21,105 bases of DNA from Serpens sp035497635 (lineage in GTDB: Bacteria > Pseudomonadota > Gammaproteobacteria > Pseudomonadales > Pseudomonadaceae): positions 1-21,105 of the forward strand of contig DATJDB010000268.1 of the NCBI GenBank assembly GCA_035497635.1. The letters run 5' to 3'. The notes beneath the pieces were generated by a model. The model worked only from the letters and a program-made list of their open reading frames with translations, had not been told where the DNA came from and did not search any database. Position numbers and translations under genes: made by a program. Within the stretch, counting starts at the first letter, position 1. Each line of letters opens with the position of its first letter. This document shows, piece after piece, positions 7,948 to 16,162 of this stretch.

Positions 7948-9417
7948 TTAGCCGACGCGGTAGTTCGGCGCTTCCTTGGTGATCTGCACGTCGTGCACGT
8001 GCGACTCGGCCATGCCGGCGCCAGTGATGCGCACGAACTGCGGCAGGGTGCGCATCTGCTCGATGTCGGCGCTGCCGGTGTAGCCCATCGAGGAACGCAG
8101 ACCGCCCATCAATTGATGAATGATCGCAGCCAAGGCGCCCTTGTACGGCACGCGGCCTTCGATGCCCTCGGGCACCAGCTTCTCGGCGCCGCCGGAGGAG
8201 TCCTGGAAGTAGCGGTCGCTCGAACCCTGCGCCTGGGCCATCGCACCCAGCGAACCCATGCCGCGGTAGGCCTTGTAGGTACGCCCCTGAAACAGTTCGA
8301 TTTCGCCCGGCGCTTCTTCGGTACCGGCGAACATCGAGCCCATCATCACGGTATTGGCACCAGCGACGATGGCCTTGGACAGGTCGCCCGAGAAGCGGAT
8401 GCCGCCGTCGGCGATCATCGGCACGCCGGTGCCCTTCAGCGCGCTGGCCACGTTGGCGATCGCGCTGATCTGCGGTACGCCGACACCGGCAACAATGCGC
8501 GTGGTGCAAATCGAGCCCGGACCGATGCCGACCTTGACCGCGTCCGCGCCGGCTTCCACCAGCGCCAGCGCCGCTTCGCCGGTGGCGATGTTGCCACCGA
8601 TCACCTGCAGCTCAGGGAAATTCTGCTTTACCCAGCGCACGCGGTCGAGCACGCCCCTGGAATGACCATGGGCGGTATCCACCACCACCACATCGACGCC
8701 GGCGGCAGCCAGGGCGGCGACCCGATCCGGGGTTTCAGCGCCAGTGCCCACGGCCGCGCCTACGCGCAGACGGCCCTGCTCGTCCTTGGAGGCCAACGGG
8801 TAGGTCTTGGCTTTTTCCAGGTCGCGGAAGGTCACCAGGCCGCGCAGATGGAACTGCTCGTCGACCACCAGCATCTTCTCGACGCGGTGCTCGTAGAGCT
8901 TGGTCTTGATCTCGTCCAGGCTGGTGCCTTCCAGCACGGTGACCAGCTTGTCGCGCGGCGTCATGATCGCCGCGACACTGTCGCCGGTGTTCGGAGTGAA
9001 GCGCAGGTCGCGGCCGGTGACGATGCCAACCAGCTCGTTGCCCTTGACCACCGGGAAGCCGGAGAAGCCGTACTCGCGGGCCTTGGCCAGCAGTTCGCTG
9101 ATCTTGGTTTCCGGGCTGACCGTGGCCGGGTCGCGCACAATCACCGTTTCGTGGCGCTTGACCTTACGCACTTCGGCGGCCTGCTGCTCGATGGTCATAT
9201 TCTTGTGGATGATGCCGATGCCGCCTTCCTGGGCCATGGCAATGGCCAGGCGCGCTTCGGTCACGGTATCCATTGCCGCGGACACCAGCGGAATGTTCAG
9301 CTCGATGCCACGAGTCAGATTGGTCTTGAGGCTGACATCCTTGGGCAACACCTCGGAATAACCGGGGATCAGGAGGACGTCGTCGAAAGTCAGGGCTTCT
9401 TGGCTGATACGCAGCAT
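7948..9417 (-). CDS. guaB: Inosine-5'-monophosphate dehydrogenase (489 aa)
   Basis: The enzyme oxidises IMP to XMP with NAD, the committed step of guanine nucleotide synthesis. The catalytic loop GPGSICTTRIV carries the nucleophile C304. Two CBS domains (residues ~95-205) sit in the TIM barrel and are expected to sense ATP/GTP. The mobile flap region and the PYKG segment are present near residues 400-430. Length equals the normal bacterial enzyme. The ATG at 9417 opens the conserved start MLRISQEALTFDDVLL, and a GGGAG site lies upstream. A promoter with TTGAGC and TATAAT is visible at 9456-9485. The gene forms the guaBA unit with the next gene. Confidence 0.98.
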   Translation of the reverse strand: MLRISQEALTFDDVLLIPGYSEVLPKDVSLKTNLTRGIELNIPLVSAAMDTVTEARLAIAMAQEGGIGIIHKNMTIEQQAAEVRKVKRHETVIVRDPATVSPETKISELLAKAREYGFSGFPVVKGNELVGIVTGRDLRFTPNTGDSVAAIMTPRDKLVTVLEGTSLDEIKTKLYEHRVEKMLVVDEQFHLRGLVTFRDLEKAKTYPLASKDEQGRLRVGAAVGTGAETPDRVAALAAAGVDVVVVDTAHGHSRGVLDRVRWVKQNFPELQVIGGNIATGEAALALVEAGADAVKVGIGPGSICTTRIVAGVGVPQISAIANVASALKGTGVPMIADGGIRFSGDLSKAIVAGANTVMMGSMFAGTEEAPGEIELFQGRTYKAYRGMGSLGAMAQAQGSSDRYFQDSSGGAEKLVPEGIEGRVPYKGALAAIIHQLMGGLRSSMGYTGSADIEQMRTLPQFVRITGAGMAESHVHDVQITKEAPNYRVG

Positions 9418-9455
9418 GGCGGGGGCTCCCAGGCGGGAAATTTCGGAAGCGCGGC

Positions 9456-9485
9456 ATTATACGCGTGCCGGAGCCAAGCGCTCAA
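9456..9485 (-). promoter_or_regulatory. guaB: Sigma-70-type promoter of guaB
   Basis: On the minus strand a perfect TATAAT (9456-9461) lies 18 bases downstream of TTGAGC (9480-9485), which matches the -35 consensus in four of six positions. The predicted start would be roughly 30-35 bases ahead of the guaB ATG, leaving a short leader. Confidence 0.6.
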
Positions 9486-9499
9486 CGCGCAAAGCGCGC

Positions 9500-9940
9500 C
9501 TATCCGTTCAATGACTGCAGATTGCCCAGAATGCGCTGGTGTATCTGCTGGCACAGCTGCAGATCGGCGGGATCGATGCCGGCCAGCAGCTGGCCGCGCA
9601 GTTCATCGGCGATACGCTGGATACGTTGAATCAGCGGCAAGGCCTGCTCGCAGAGCATCACCCGCTTGGCACGGCGGTCTTCCGGCGCTTCCAGGCGCTG
9701 CACCAGCCCCTGGCCTTCCAGGCTATCGAGCAGGCGGGCCAGGGTCGGTCCCTCGATGCCGACGCTCTGCGCCAGCTGGCTCTGGGTCGGCGCCGCGTCG
9801 AAGCGCGACAGGTGCAGCAGCACCAGCCAGCGCGCCTGGGACAGGCCAAGGTCGGCCAGGCGCCGATCCAGTTCGGCGCGCCAGGAGCGGGAAAGTTGGG
9901 TGAGTTGCATGGCGAAGGTGTGCTGATCGAACTGGTTCAT
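9500..9940 (-). CDS. MarR/SlyA-family transcriptional regulator (146 aa)
   Basis: This is a winged-helix repressor of the MarR family, a dimer whose DNA binding is relieved by small phenolic ligands or oxidation. The core LTQLSRSWRAELDRRLADLGLSQ precedes the recognition helix region SQLAQSVGIEGPTLARLLD, and the wing contains the hallmark D-R-R in APEDRRAKRV. The order and spacing match SlyA-type members. There are two possible cysteines (C104 and C130 by this start), neither in the N-terminal OhrR position, so thiol sensing of that type is unlikely. I chose the ATG at 9940; one at 9964 would add eight residues and lacks a ribosome binding site. A SlyA-like palindrome upstream suggests autorepression. 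The target genes are not evident from the flanks, which are guaB and a DUF2804 gene. Confidence 0.9.
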   Translation of the reverse strand: MNQFDQHTFAMQLTQLSRSWRAELDRRLADLGLSQARWLVLLHLSRFDAAPTQSQLAQSVGIEGPTLARLLDSLEGQGLVQRLEAPEDRRAKRVMLCEQALPLIQRIQRIADELRGQLLAGIDPADLQLCQQIHQRILGNLQSLNG

Positions 9941-9963
9941 GATTCTTGTAATTGAGCTAACCA

Positions 9964-9975
9964 TTAGTGGGCTAA
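9964..9975. promoter_or_regulatory. Possible operator of the MarR/SlyA-type regulator
   Basis: TTAG and CTAA flank a 4-base centre, matching 9 of 12 positions of the SlyA consensus TTAGCAAGCTAA on the minus strand. A second TTAGC half-site lies at about 9956-9960. The site is just downstream of a TATATT hexamer (9976-9982 region) and 24 bases from the start codon, a typical position for autorepression. Confidence 0.4.
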
Positions 9976-10003
9976 ATATACGCCAGGACTGCGCGGTGCG
10001 CCG

Positions 10004-11008
10004 TCACCACTTCGCATAGTGGTCTTCGACGAAGCCCCAGAGGTTGTCGACAGGTATGGCAGGCCGGCCCGGCGGGCACAGCCGACCGCTGAAACGGCCG
10101 TAGACCTGCTTGAAATTGCTGGCCAGCAGCAGTGCGTTGACCCGCTCGGCGTGCAGACCCCGCCCCTCGAAGGTCAGCTCGACCCGGCCGTCGCCGGAGT
10201 GGATGCGCCAGGGCTGCAGCGGCTGGTCCCGGTTGAATTCGAAACGCACGCCTCCCACCGGGAACAACTCACCGTCCAGCCAGAAGCAGTTTTCGCTGAA
10301 GCTGGTTTCGTTGACACCGCAGGACAGGTTGAGACCGACCCGCAGACCCTGCGCCTCGCCGGACAGGCAGGCCCAGTTCCAGCAGGTTTCCGGACGCATG
10401 TAGCCGGCCGACCAGTCGTGATGGGCGAAGCAGTCCAGCGCCCGCAGATCGAAATCGCCAAGCCGGCTGCGCACCTGCCCTTCGCAGCGCACTCCGGCCA
10501 CCTTGCGCGCGTAGACCCAGCCGGTCGGCCCGGTGGGCGTGCAGATATGCATGGGCTGGAAGGCCTGTTCATCGAAGGCCGCCTCCACCCGCAAGCCATC
10601 GTCGAGTCGCACCTCGAGGCGTTTCATGCCATCGCGGTTGTCCATGCGCAGCCGGTTGCCGCGCCAGGTCAGTTCGCAGACGCCGTTGTCCGGCGCCTGC
10701 GAGAAGCGCGTACCAAGCCCCAACGGCAGACGAAACTGGCGCATCACATGCCGCCCGCTGGCCGGGTGGTAGAGGTAGACAAACCCCGCGCCGATAAGGC
10801 TCAGGTCGGCCAGGGCGCAACCGCCGATCAGCTCTTCGCTGATCAGCCCGAAATACTGGAACTGGTGAAAGCGCCGCCAGCGGGCCAGCGCACCCAGGCG
10901 TCGCCCCATGGGCGAGCGCAGGTCGAAATCACGGTGATTGATCAGGCTCGGACCCTGGGAAAAGATGCCGATGCTGGGCTGCCCGTCGGCCTGTATCAGG
11001 CGCTGCAT
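10004..11008 (-). CDS. DUF2804 family protein (334 aa)
   Basis: The product matches the DUF2804 family: an N-terminal segment with FDLRSPMGRRLG, a centre with YLYHPASGRH, and conserved DCFAHHDWSAGYMRPETCWNW around residues 185-205 and DNLWGFVEDHYAKW at the end. Members are predicted beta-rich proteins of about 330-350 residues with some resemblance to hydroxyneurosporene synthase/AttH-like lipocalin domains; their reaction is unknown. There is no signal peptide or membrane segment, so a cytoplasmic location is likely. An AAGGA site lies upstream of the ATG at 11008. The gene follows the diguanylate cyclase gene by 38 bases on the same strand and could share its transcript, without implying a functional link. 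Confidence 0.85.
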   Translation of the reverse strand: MQRLIQADGQPSIGIFSQGPSLINHRDFDLRSPMGRRLGALARWRRFHQFQYFGLISEELIGGCALADLSLIGAGFVYLYHPASGRHVMRQFRLPLGLGTRFSQAPDNGVCELTWRGNRLRMDNRDGMKRLEVRLDDGLRVEAAFDEQAFQPMHICTPTGPTGWVYARKVAGVRCEGQVRSRLGDFDLRALDCFAHHDWSAGYMRPETCWNWACLSGEAQGLRVGLNLSCGVNETSFSENCFWLDGELFPVGGVRFEFNRDQPLQPWRIHSGDGRVELTFEGRGLHAERVNALLLASNFKQVYGRFSGRLCPPGRPAIPVDNLWGFVEDHYAKW

Positions 11009-11046
11009 GGCATCCGGTCCTTCCGGCGGGCTCGCGCATCCACGTA

Positions 11047-12273
11047 TCAGACGTCCTGCTGGAACGCTTCTAGGTCCAGATCGACTTCCGGCCCCGCTTC
11101 CTGGCGGTCGCTCGCCATCACCACGCAGTCGCGGCCGCTCGCCTTCGCGCGGTACAGCGCCTGGTCGGCCCGCACATACAGCTCGTCAATGGAACGCAGG
11201 ATGTCGCAACTGACGATACTGATCCCCCCCACCGACAGGGTCACCACCCCGGAAGCCGAGGCCGCATGTTCGATGGCCAGGTTGCGCAGGCGCGCGCAGA
11301 GCATCTCGGCTCGTTCGCGCGCATCCTCGGCGTTGCTGCCATACAGCAGCAGGGCAAATTCTTCGCCACCCAGGCGTACCGCCATGTCCAGCGGCCGGCG
11401 CGCGGCATCCTCGAACAGGAAGGCCACGCGCTGCAGGGTTTCGTCGCCAGCCTGGTGGCCATAGCAATCGTTGTAGCGTTTGAAGTGGTCGATGTCGCCC
11501 AGCAGCATCGCCACCGGCTGGCCCTCGCGCTGGCTCTGCCGCCATAGGGTGTCCAAGTGACGGTGAAAGCTGCGTCGATTGTGTAGGCCGGTCAGGCTGT
11601 CGCGATCCGCCAGCTGGCGCAGCAGGCGACGAATGAGGAATTGTTCGCGGGACTTGTATTCGAGCTGGTAACAGCCGGCCGCGCCGATCAGATTGCCGAG
11701 CAGCAGGTACAGCAATTGCGAAAGCAGATTGGTCTGGGTGCCGATGGTCAGCTCCAGTCCGGCGTAGACGAACAGGATGCTCAGCGAGACGCCGATCGCC
11801 TCGGGCAGGCGCATGCCGGCAAGGAAATAGCTGCCCAGACAGATGAGCAGCAAGCCTTCGGAGGGATAGCCGGGATAGACCCATTGGGCCAGCACCACCA
11901 CCACGGCGGAGCCGATGCCCATGCCCAGCACGCATATCAGGGTCAGGGGACTGAGCAAGCGACTGTGGCGTCGCTGCAGCACCAGGGCGACGCAGGCCAG
12001 CAGCAGCACCAGCACGGCGGCACGTACCCCGATCACCCACCAGAGCACCGGCGGTGCGATGAAGCGGAAATCCAGTGCGCCCTGTACCAGCAGAATCAGG
12101 ACACAGACCAGCAGCGCGATGCGGCGCAACGCGAAGGTGTGATCCAACTGGTGACGCCGATATTCCGCTTCCAGTTCTGCGGCAAAGCTCAAACGGCGAA
12201 AACCCTGGTTCAGCTGGTCCGAATACGGATTCGCCAGCATGTCCTCGAGTCGTAAACGCACCGTATTGCTCAA
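11047..12273 (-). CDS. Membrane-bound diguanylate cyclase, GGDEF domain (408 aa)
   Basis: The enzyme should make cyclic di-GMP from two GTP and so influence attachment and motility. The N-terminal half (residues ~47-205) has about six hydrophobic segments forming a membrane sensor with no named domain. The C-terminal GGDEF domain begins at DRDSLTGLHNRRSF and holds an intact active-site GGEEF at 302-306. An RPLD motif ending five residues before it is a complete inhibitory I-site, so product feedback is expected. No EAL domain is present. The start is uncertain: TTG at 12273 has AGGGA seven bases upstream, while an ATG at 12240 (11 residues shorter) has only a close GAGG. A TTGACA inside a palindrome lies upstream at 12339-12357. 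Confidence 0.9.
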   Translation of the reverse strand: MSNTVRLRLEDMLANPYSDQLNQGFRRLSFAAELEAEYRRHQLDHTFALRRIALLVCVLILLVQGALDFRFIAPPVLWWVIGVRAAVLVLLLACVALVLQRRHSRLLSPLTLICVLGMGIGSAVVVVLAQWVYPGYPSEGLLLICLGSYFLAGMRLPEAIGVSLSILFVYAGLELTIGTQTNLLSQLLYLLLGNLIGAAGCYQLEYKSREQFLIRRLLRQLADRDSLTGLHNRRSFHRHLDTLWRQSQREGQPVAMLLGDIDHFKRYNDCYGHQAGDETLQRVAFLFEDAARRPLDMAVRLGGEEFALLLYGSNAEDARERAEMLCARLRNLAIEHAASASGVVTLSVGGISIVSCDILRSIDELYVRADQALYRAKASGRDCVVMASDRQEAGPEVDLDLEAFQQDV

Positions 12274-12338
12274 TTGTCGTCGTTCCCTGAACTATCCACC
12301 GGGAGCCACCCTAACGCCCCGGATGAATGACTGCAATA

Positions 12339-12357
12339 TGACATCACTACATGTCAA
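12339..12357 (-). promoter_or_regulatory. Palindrome with a perfect -35-like hexamer upstream of the diguanylate cyclase gene
   Basis: TGACAT (12339-12344) and ATGTCA (12351-12356) form a perfect 6-bp inverted repeat with a 6-base centre. On the minus strand the right arm gives TTGACA (12352-12357), the sigma-70 -35 consensus, but no good -10 is found at the right distance. It is in the 91-base gap between scpB and the cyclase gene and could be a regulator site or a hairpin. Confidence 0.35.
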
Positions 12358-12364
12358 AAGCCCG

Positions 12365-13165
12365 TCACAAAAGTACCTCGACGTCAGGATCGAACGAGGG
12401 GTCGTCGCCCTCCTCGTCCCCTTCTGTCGCGTCCATCGTTTCTTCGAGCAGATCATCGAAATCGGTCTTCAGGCCCAGCTCCATCTCGTCCAGCTCGGCC
12501 AGCAGGGTGCGGAAGTTGACCTCGCCGGCCGGCGCCAGGCCGTCCTCATCCACTACCAGGCTATCGGCGCGCGCCTGCAGCCCGGCCGGCACCGGCAGAT
12601 CGTCGTCCTGCACCGGCTGCGGCTCCGGCTCCATGGCGCGCAGTTCGGCCAGCGGCGGCAGCGCGTCGAGACTGTTCAGGTTGAAATGATCCAGAAAGGC
12701 CTTGGTGGTCGCCAGCATCGCCGGTCGGCCGGGCACTTCACGGTAGCCGACCACGCGAATCCACTCGCGCTCCTGCAGGGTCTTGACGATCTGGCTGCTG
12801 ACCTGCACGCCGCGGATGTCCTCGATTTCGCCGCGGGTGATCGGCTGGCGGTAGGCAATCAGCGCGAGGGTTTCCAGTAGCGCGCGGGAATAGCGCTGCG
12901 GGCGCTCCTCCCACAGTCGGCCGACCCACGGTGCGAAGCGCTCGCGCACCTGCAGGCGGTAGCCACTGGCGACTTCCTTGAGTTCAAAGGCCCGCCCCTC
13001 GCAGCGCTGGCCGAGCACCTCCAGCGCCGCGCGCAGTTGCGGCGCATCGGGCCGCTCGACCTCGTCGAACAGTTCGCTCAAACGTTCCAGGGACAGAGGC
13101 TTGCCAGAGGCCAGCAGCAGGGCTTCCAGCAGGGTGGCCAGATCGTTTGGATCGGACAGGTTCAT
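12365..13165 (-). CDS. scpB: Segregation and condensation protein B (266 aa)
   Basis: ScpB is the winged-helix KITE partner that binds ScpA and completes the SMC-type condensin complex for chromosome organisation. The conserved core LLETLALIAYRQPITRGEIE and the following VSSQIVKTLQEREWIRVVG (residues ~95-140) are diagnostic. After residue ~185 the protein continues with a long acidic tail that ends in a Glu/Asp-rich segment, a common extension in Pseudomonas ScpB. The ATG at 13165 overlaps the scpA stop in an ATGA arrangement, implying translational coupling. It is the last gene of the rnm-yciO-scpA-scpB unit. In many gammaproteobacteria rluB follows scpB; here a diguanylate cyclase gene does. 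Confidence 0.96.
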   Translation of the reverse strand: MNLSDPNDLATLLEALLLASGKPLSLERLSELFDEVERPDAPQLRAALEVLGQRCEGRAFELKEVASGYRLQVRERFAPWVGRLWEERPQRYSRALLETLALIAYRQPITRGEIEDIRGVQVSSQIVKTLQEREWIRVVGYREVPGRPAMLATTKAFLDHFNLNSLDALPPLAELRAMEPEPQPVQDDDLPVPAGLQARADSLVVDEDGLAPAGEVNFRTLLAELDEMELGLKTDFDDLLEETMDATEGDEEGDDPSFDPDVEVLL

Positions 13166-13992
13166 GCTTGCTCGGCCTCGGCGCGGACACGGACATGGAT
13201 GGGGGCAAAGGGTTCGTTCTGCACCAGCTCGACCAGGGATTCCTTGATGAGCTCCAGGATGGCCATGAAGGTCACCACCACGCCCAGGCGGCCTTCCTCG
13301 ATGCGAAACAGCTGGCCAAAGGGTACGAAATGGCCGTCGCGCAAGCGTTCCAGAACCTCGCTCATGCGCTCGCGGGTGGACAGCGCCTCGCGGGTCACCT
13401 GATGGCTTTCGAACATGTCGGCGCGGCGCAGCACCTCGGCCATGGCCAGCAGCATCTCGGACAGCTCGACCTGCGGCAGCAGGGTACGCGCCCGTGCCTG
13501 TGGGGCCTCGACACGCGGCACGTGCAGATCGCGGCCCAGGCGCGGCAGCTGGTCGAGATCCTCGGCGGCGGCCTTGAAGCGTTCGTATTCCTGCAGGCGG
13601 CGGATCAGCTCGGCGCGCGGATCATCCTCGTCTTCGTCCTCCTTGCTGGAACGCGGCAGCAGCATGCGCGACTTGATCTCGGCCAGCATGGCGGCCATCA
13701 CCAGGTATTCGGCGGCCAGTTCCAGGCGCGCCACCTTCATCAGTTCGACGTAGCCCATGTACTGGCGGGTGATTTCCGCCACCGGAATGTCGAGGATGTC
13801 GATATTCTGCTTGCGGATCAGGTAGAGCAGCAGGTCCAGCGGGCCCTCGAAGGCTTCGAGGAACACTTCCAGGGCATCCGGCGGGATGTACAGATCCTGC
13901 GGCATCTCGGTGACGGCCTCGCCGTACACCAGCGCCAGCGGCAGCTGCTCCGGAACGAGCGGGGCGGACTGCGCCTCGACGATCGGCGTCAT
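13162..13992 (-). CDS. scpA: Segregation and condensation protein A (276 aa)
   Basis: ScpA is the kleisin that bridges the SMC heads in the bacterial condensin. The conserved FEGPLDLLLYLIRKQNIDIL at about residues 45-64 is the SMC-neck-binding region, followed by ITRQYMGYVELM and LAAEYLVMAAMLAEIKSRMLLPR, all typical. The C-terminal winged helix with VVTFMAILELIKE binds the other SMC head. Length is normal for Pseudomonas. I chose the ATG at 13992, which begins 4 bases after the yciO stop; a GTG at 14031 is an in-frame alternative that would overlap yciO. The stop overlaps the scpB start. Confidence 0.95.
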   Translation of the reverse strand: MTPIVEAQSAPLVPEQLPLALVYGEAVTEMPQDLYIPPDALEVFLEAFEGPLDLLLYLIRKQNIDILDIPVAEITRQYMGYVELMKVARLELAAEYLVMAAMLAEIKSRMLLPRSSKEDEDEDDPRAELIRRLQEYERFKAAAEDLDQLPRLGRDLHVPRVEAPQARARTLLPQVELSEMLLAMAEVLRRADMFESHQVTREALSTRERMSEVLERLRDGHFVPFGQLFRIEEGRLGVVVTFMAILELIKESLVELVQNEPFAPIHVRVRAEAEQA

Positions 13993-13996
13993 GGTG

Positions 13997-14626
13997 TCAG
14001 GCGGTTTCCAGGAAGGGCTCGGGGTCGCCACAGCCGACTCGCGTCACTTCGGGGCGCTCGCCGGTCAGGTTGATCACCGTGGAGGCTTCCAGGCCACCGA
14101 AGCCGCCATCGATGATCAAATCCACGTGATGTTCCAGCAGGCCGCGCATGTCGTAGGGATCGCTGAGCGGCAGGTCCTCACCGGGCATGATCAGGCTCAC
14201 CGACATCAGCGGCGCGCCCAGCTCGCGCAGCAGCGCTTGAGCGATCGGATGCTCCGGCACCCGCAGGCCGATGGTGCGCCGCTTGGGGTGTAGCAGCATG
14301 CGCGGCACTTCGCGGGTGGCGTCGAGAATGAAGGTGTAAGGGCCGGGCGTATGTATTTTCAACAGGCGGAACGCACCGGTATCCACTTTGGCGAAGACAC
14401 CCAGCTGCGAGAGGTCGCAGCACACCAGGGTGAAGTTGTGCTTGTCGTCCAGCCGGCGCAGGCGACGGATGCGCTCCAGCGCGCCCTTGTCGCCCAGCTG
14501 GCAGCCCAGCGCGTAGGACGAGTCGGTCGGATAGGCAATCACCCCGCCCGTCCGCAGGATTTCCGCCGCCTGCTTGACCAGCCGTGGCTGGGGATTCTCC
14601 GGATGGATCTGAAAAAACTGGCTCAT
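13997..14626 (-). CDS. yciO: YciO, Sua5/YrdC/YciO family protein (209 aa)
   Basis: The protein belongs to the YrdC-fold family whose TsaC/Sua5 members make threonylcarbamoyl-AMP for the t6A modification of tRNA. Its sequence clearly resembles E. coli YciO rather than TsaC: MSQFFQIHPENPQPRL at the start, GGVIAYPTDSSYALGC, HNFTLVCCDLSQL and PGPYTFIL. The KR-x-S/T-K ATP/threonine-site residues are represented by KRRTIGLRVP around residue 125. YciO homologs are often annotated as threonylcarbamoyl-AMP synthase, but E. coli YciO does not replace TsaC in vivo, so its role is less certain. A GGGAGAGG site precedes the ATG at 14626, 14 bases after the rnm stop. Confidence 0.92.
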   Translation of the reverse strand: MSQFFQIHPENPQPRLVKQAAEILRTGGVIAYPTDSSYALGCQLGDKGALERIRRLRRLDDKHNFTLVCCDLSQLGVFAKVDTGAFRLLKIHTPGPYTFILDATREVPRMLLHPKRRTIGLRVPEHPIAQALLRELGAPLMSVSLIMPGEDLPLSDPYDMRGLLEHHVDLIIDGGFGGLEASTVINLTGERPEVTRVGCGDPEPFLETA

Positions 14627-14640
14627 GACCTCTCCCTTGC

Positions 14641-15528
14641 TCAATGCACGGCCCTGGGCGGACTGTCGCTGAAGCGCAACCACAACGGCGACAGATCTTC
14701 CGGCAGAGGGCGATAAAGTCCCAGCTCGGCCCACTGGGCCGGCGCGTGGAAATCGCTGCCGATACTGGCCAGCAAACCGAATTCGCGGGCCAGGATAGCC
14801 AGGCTGCCGACCTGCTCGGCCGGCTGCAGACCATTGACCACTTCCAGCGCCTGCCCGCCGGCGGCAATGAACTCGCCAACCAGCCGACGCCGCTTGCTGC
14901 GCGTAAAGTCGTACTGGCGCGGATGGGCCAGGCTGACCCAGGCGCCGGCGGCGCGTAGCGTGGCCACCGTCTGCTCCAGACTCGGCCAGTGCTGTTTCAC
15001 ATCGCCCAGTTTTCCGGCGCCCAGCCACTTGCGAAACGCCTCGGAACGGTCACGCACATGGCCGGCGCGCTGCAGGAATTCGGCGAAATGCGGACGTCCC
15101 GGGGCATTCTGGCCGTCGCCCAGCGCATGCTGGACCGCCCGGGCACCCTCCAGCGCGTCGGGCATGCCCTTGGCCGCCAAGCGTCGGGCGATCTCCTCAG
15201 CACGGCTCCAGCGCGCCACGCGCAGTTCCTCAAGTGCCGCACACAGCACCGGGGCTTGCGGATCGAAGCCGTAGCCCAGCACATGAATGGTGGCGCCACC
15301 CCACAGGCAGGACAGTTCCACACCGTTGACGAAGCGCATGCCCAGCCGCTCGGCGGCGGCGCGGGCTTCCGCCAGGCCATCCAGGGTGTCGTGATCGGTC
15401 AGGGCCAGCAGCCCCACGCCACAGGCATGGGCACGCGCCACCACATCGGCGGGCGCAAAAACGCCGTCGGAGGCAGTGCTGTGGCAGTGCAGATCGACCT
15501 TCAGAGGGCCGCTTTCGCATTCAGTCAT
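14641..15528 (-). CDS. rnm: PHP-domain phosphoesterase / RNase AM (YciV, TrpH) (295 aa)
   Basis: This is a PHP-family metal-dependent phosphoesterase. The E. coli homolog RNase AM (YciV) trims 5' ends of rRNA and degrades short oligonucleotides and pAp-type bisphosphates. The metal motifs are visible: DLHCHS (residues 12-17) with SDG after it, ALTDHDT near residue 46, GVELSC near 69, SLAHPR near 198 and GSDFHAP near 261. Length is typical. The ATG at 15528 is the first gene of a minus-strand operon with yciO, scpA and scpB, a grouping conserved in gammaproteobacteria. It is divergent from yciB with 41 bases between start codons, so their promoters must overlap or lie in coding sequence. Confidence 0.94.
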   Translation of the reverse strand: MTECESGPLKVDLHCHSTASDGVFAPADVVARAHACGVGLLALTDHDTLDGLAEARAAAERLGMRFVNGVELSCLWGGATIHVLGYGFDPQAPVLCAALEELRVARWSRAEEIARRLAAKGMPDALEGARAVQHALGDGQNAPGRPHFAEFLQRAGHVRDRSEAFRKWLGAGKLGDVKQHWPSLEQTVATLRAAGAWVSLAHPRQYDFTRSKRRRLVGEFIAAGGQALEVVNGLQPAEQVGSLAILAREFGLLASIGSDFHAPAQWAELGLYRPLPEDLSPLWLRFSDSPPRAVH

Positions 15529-15569
15529 GTTTGTTATTATGCCGCGTCATTCCGCGCCTGGCTGCCACT

Positions 15570-16160
15570 GTGAAACAACTGATCGATTTCATTCCGCTGA
15601 TCCTGTTCTTCATCGTTTACAAGATGGACCCGCGCACTGTCGAGCTGGCTGGCCAGTCTGTCGAACTCGGCGGCATCTTCAGCGCCACCGGCGTGCTGAT
15701 CGCCAGCTCGGTGGTGGTTTACGGCCTGCTCTTCTTGCAGCACAGGAAATTGGAGAAGGGCCAGTGGTTGACCCTCCTCGCCTGCCTTGTGTTCGGTGGC
15801 ATGACCCTGGCGTTTCACAGCGAGACCTTCCTGAAGTGGAAGGCACCGGTGGTCAACTGGTTGTTCGCCACGGCGTTTGCCGCCTCGCATTTCATCGGCG
15901 ACCGCCCGCTGGTGCAGCGCATCATGGGTCACGCCATCAGCCTGCCGCAGCATTTGTGGGTACGCCTGAACCTGGCCTGGGTGGTGTTCTTCCTGATCAG
16001 CGGTTTCGCCAACCTGGCGGTGGCTTTCACCTTTCATGACATCTGGGTGGATTTCAAGGTCTTCGGCAGCCTGGGCATGACTCTGCTGTTCCTGCTCGGC
16101 CAGGGCATCTTCCTGGCGCGCCACATGCAACACGACGCCCCCAAGCAGGGCAAGGAATGA
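15570..16160 (+). CDS. yciB: Septation protein A / YciB, inner membrane (196 aa)
   Basis: YciB (also called IspZ or septation protein A) is an inner-membrane protein that interacts with cell division and elongation components and affects envelope integrity. The sequence begins MKQLIDFIPLILFFIVYKM, then shows five or six membrane segments and the conserved FHSETFLKWKAPVVNWLFA (residues ~77-95), SHFIGDRPL and GLSMTLLF-like end. I chose the GTG at 15570, which gives the usual start; an ATG at 15531 would add 13 unlike residues. The ribosome binding site is weak. The stop overlaps the upstream ATG option of yciI, so the two are co-transcribed. Confidence 0.94.
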   Translation: MKQLIDFIPLILFFIVYKMDPRTVELAGQSVELGGIFSATGVLIASSVVVYGLLFLQHRKLEKGQWLTLLACLVFGGMTLAFHSETFLKWKAPVVNWLFATAFAASHFIGDRPLVQRIMGHAISLPQHLWVRLNLAWVVFFLISGFANLAVAFTFHDIWVDFKVFGSLGMTLLFLLGQGIFLARHMQHDAPKQGKE

Positions 16161-16162
16161 AC

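Noticed and set aside
7993..9903. 636-codon open frame antisense to guaB and the MarR-type gene
   Set aside because: It spans two well-supported genes and their promoter, and its translation has the composition of a GC-bias shadow with no recognisable motif.
10019..11464. 481-codon open frame antisense to the DUF2804 and cyclase genes
   Set aside because: It covers two genes on the opposite strand with intact domains, and has no ribosome binding site or family features.
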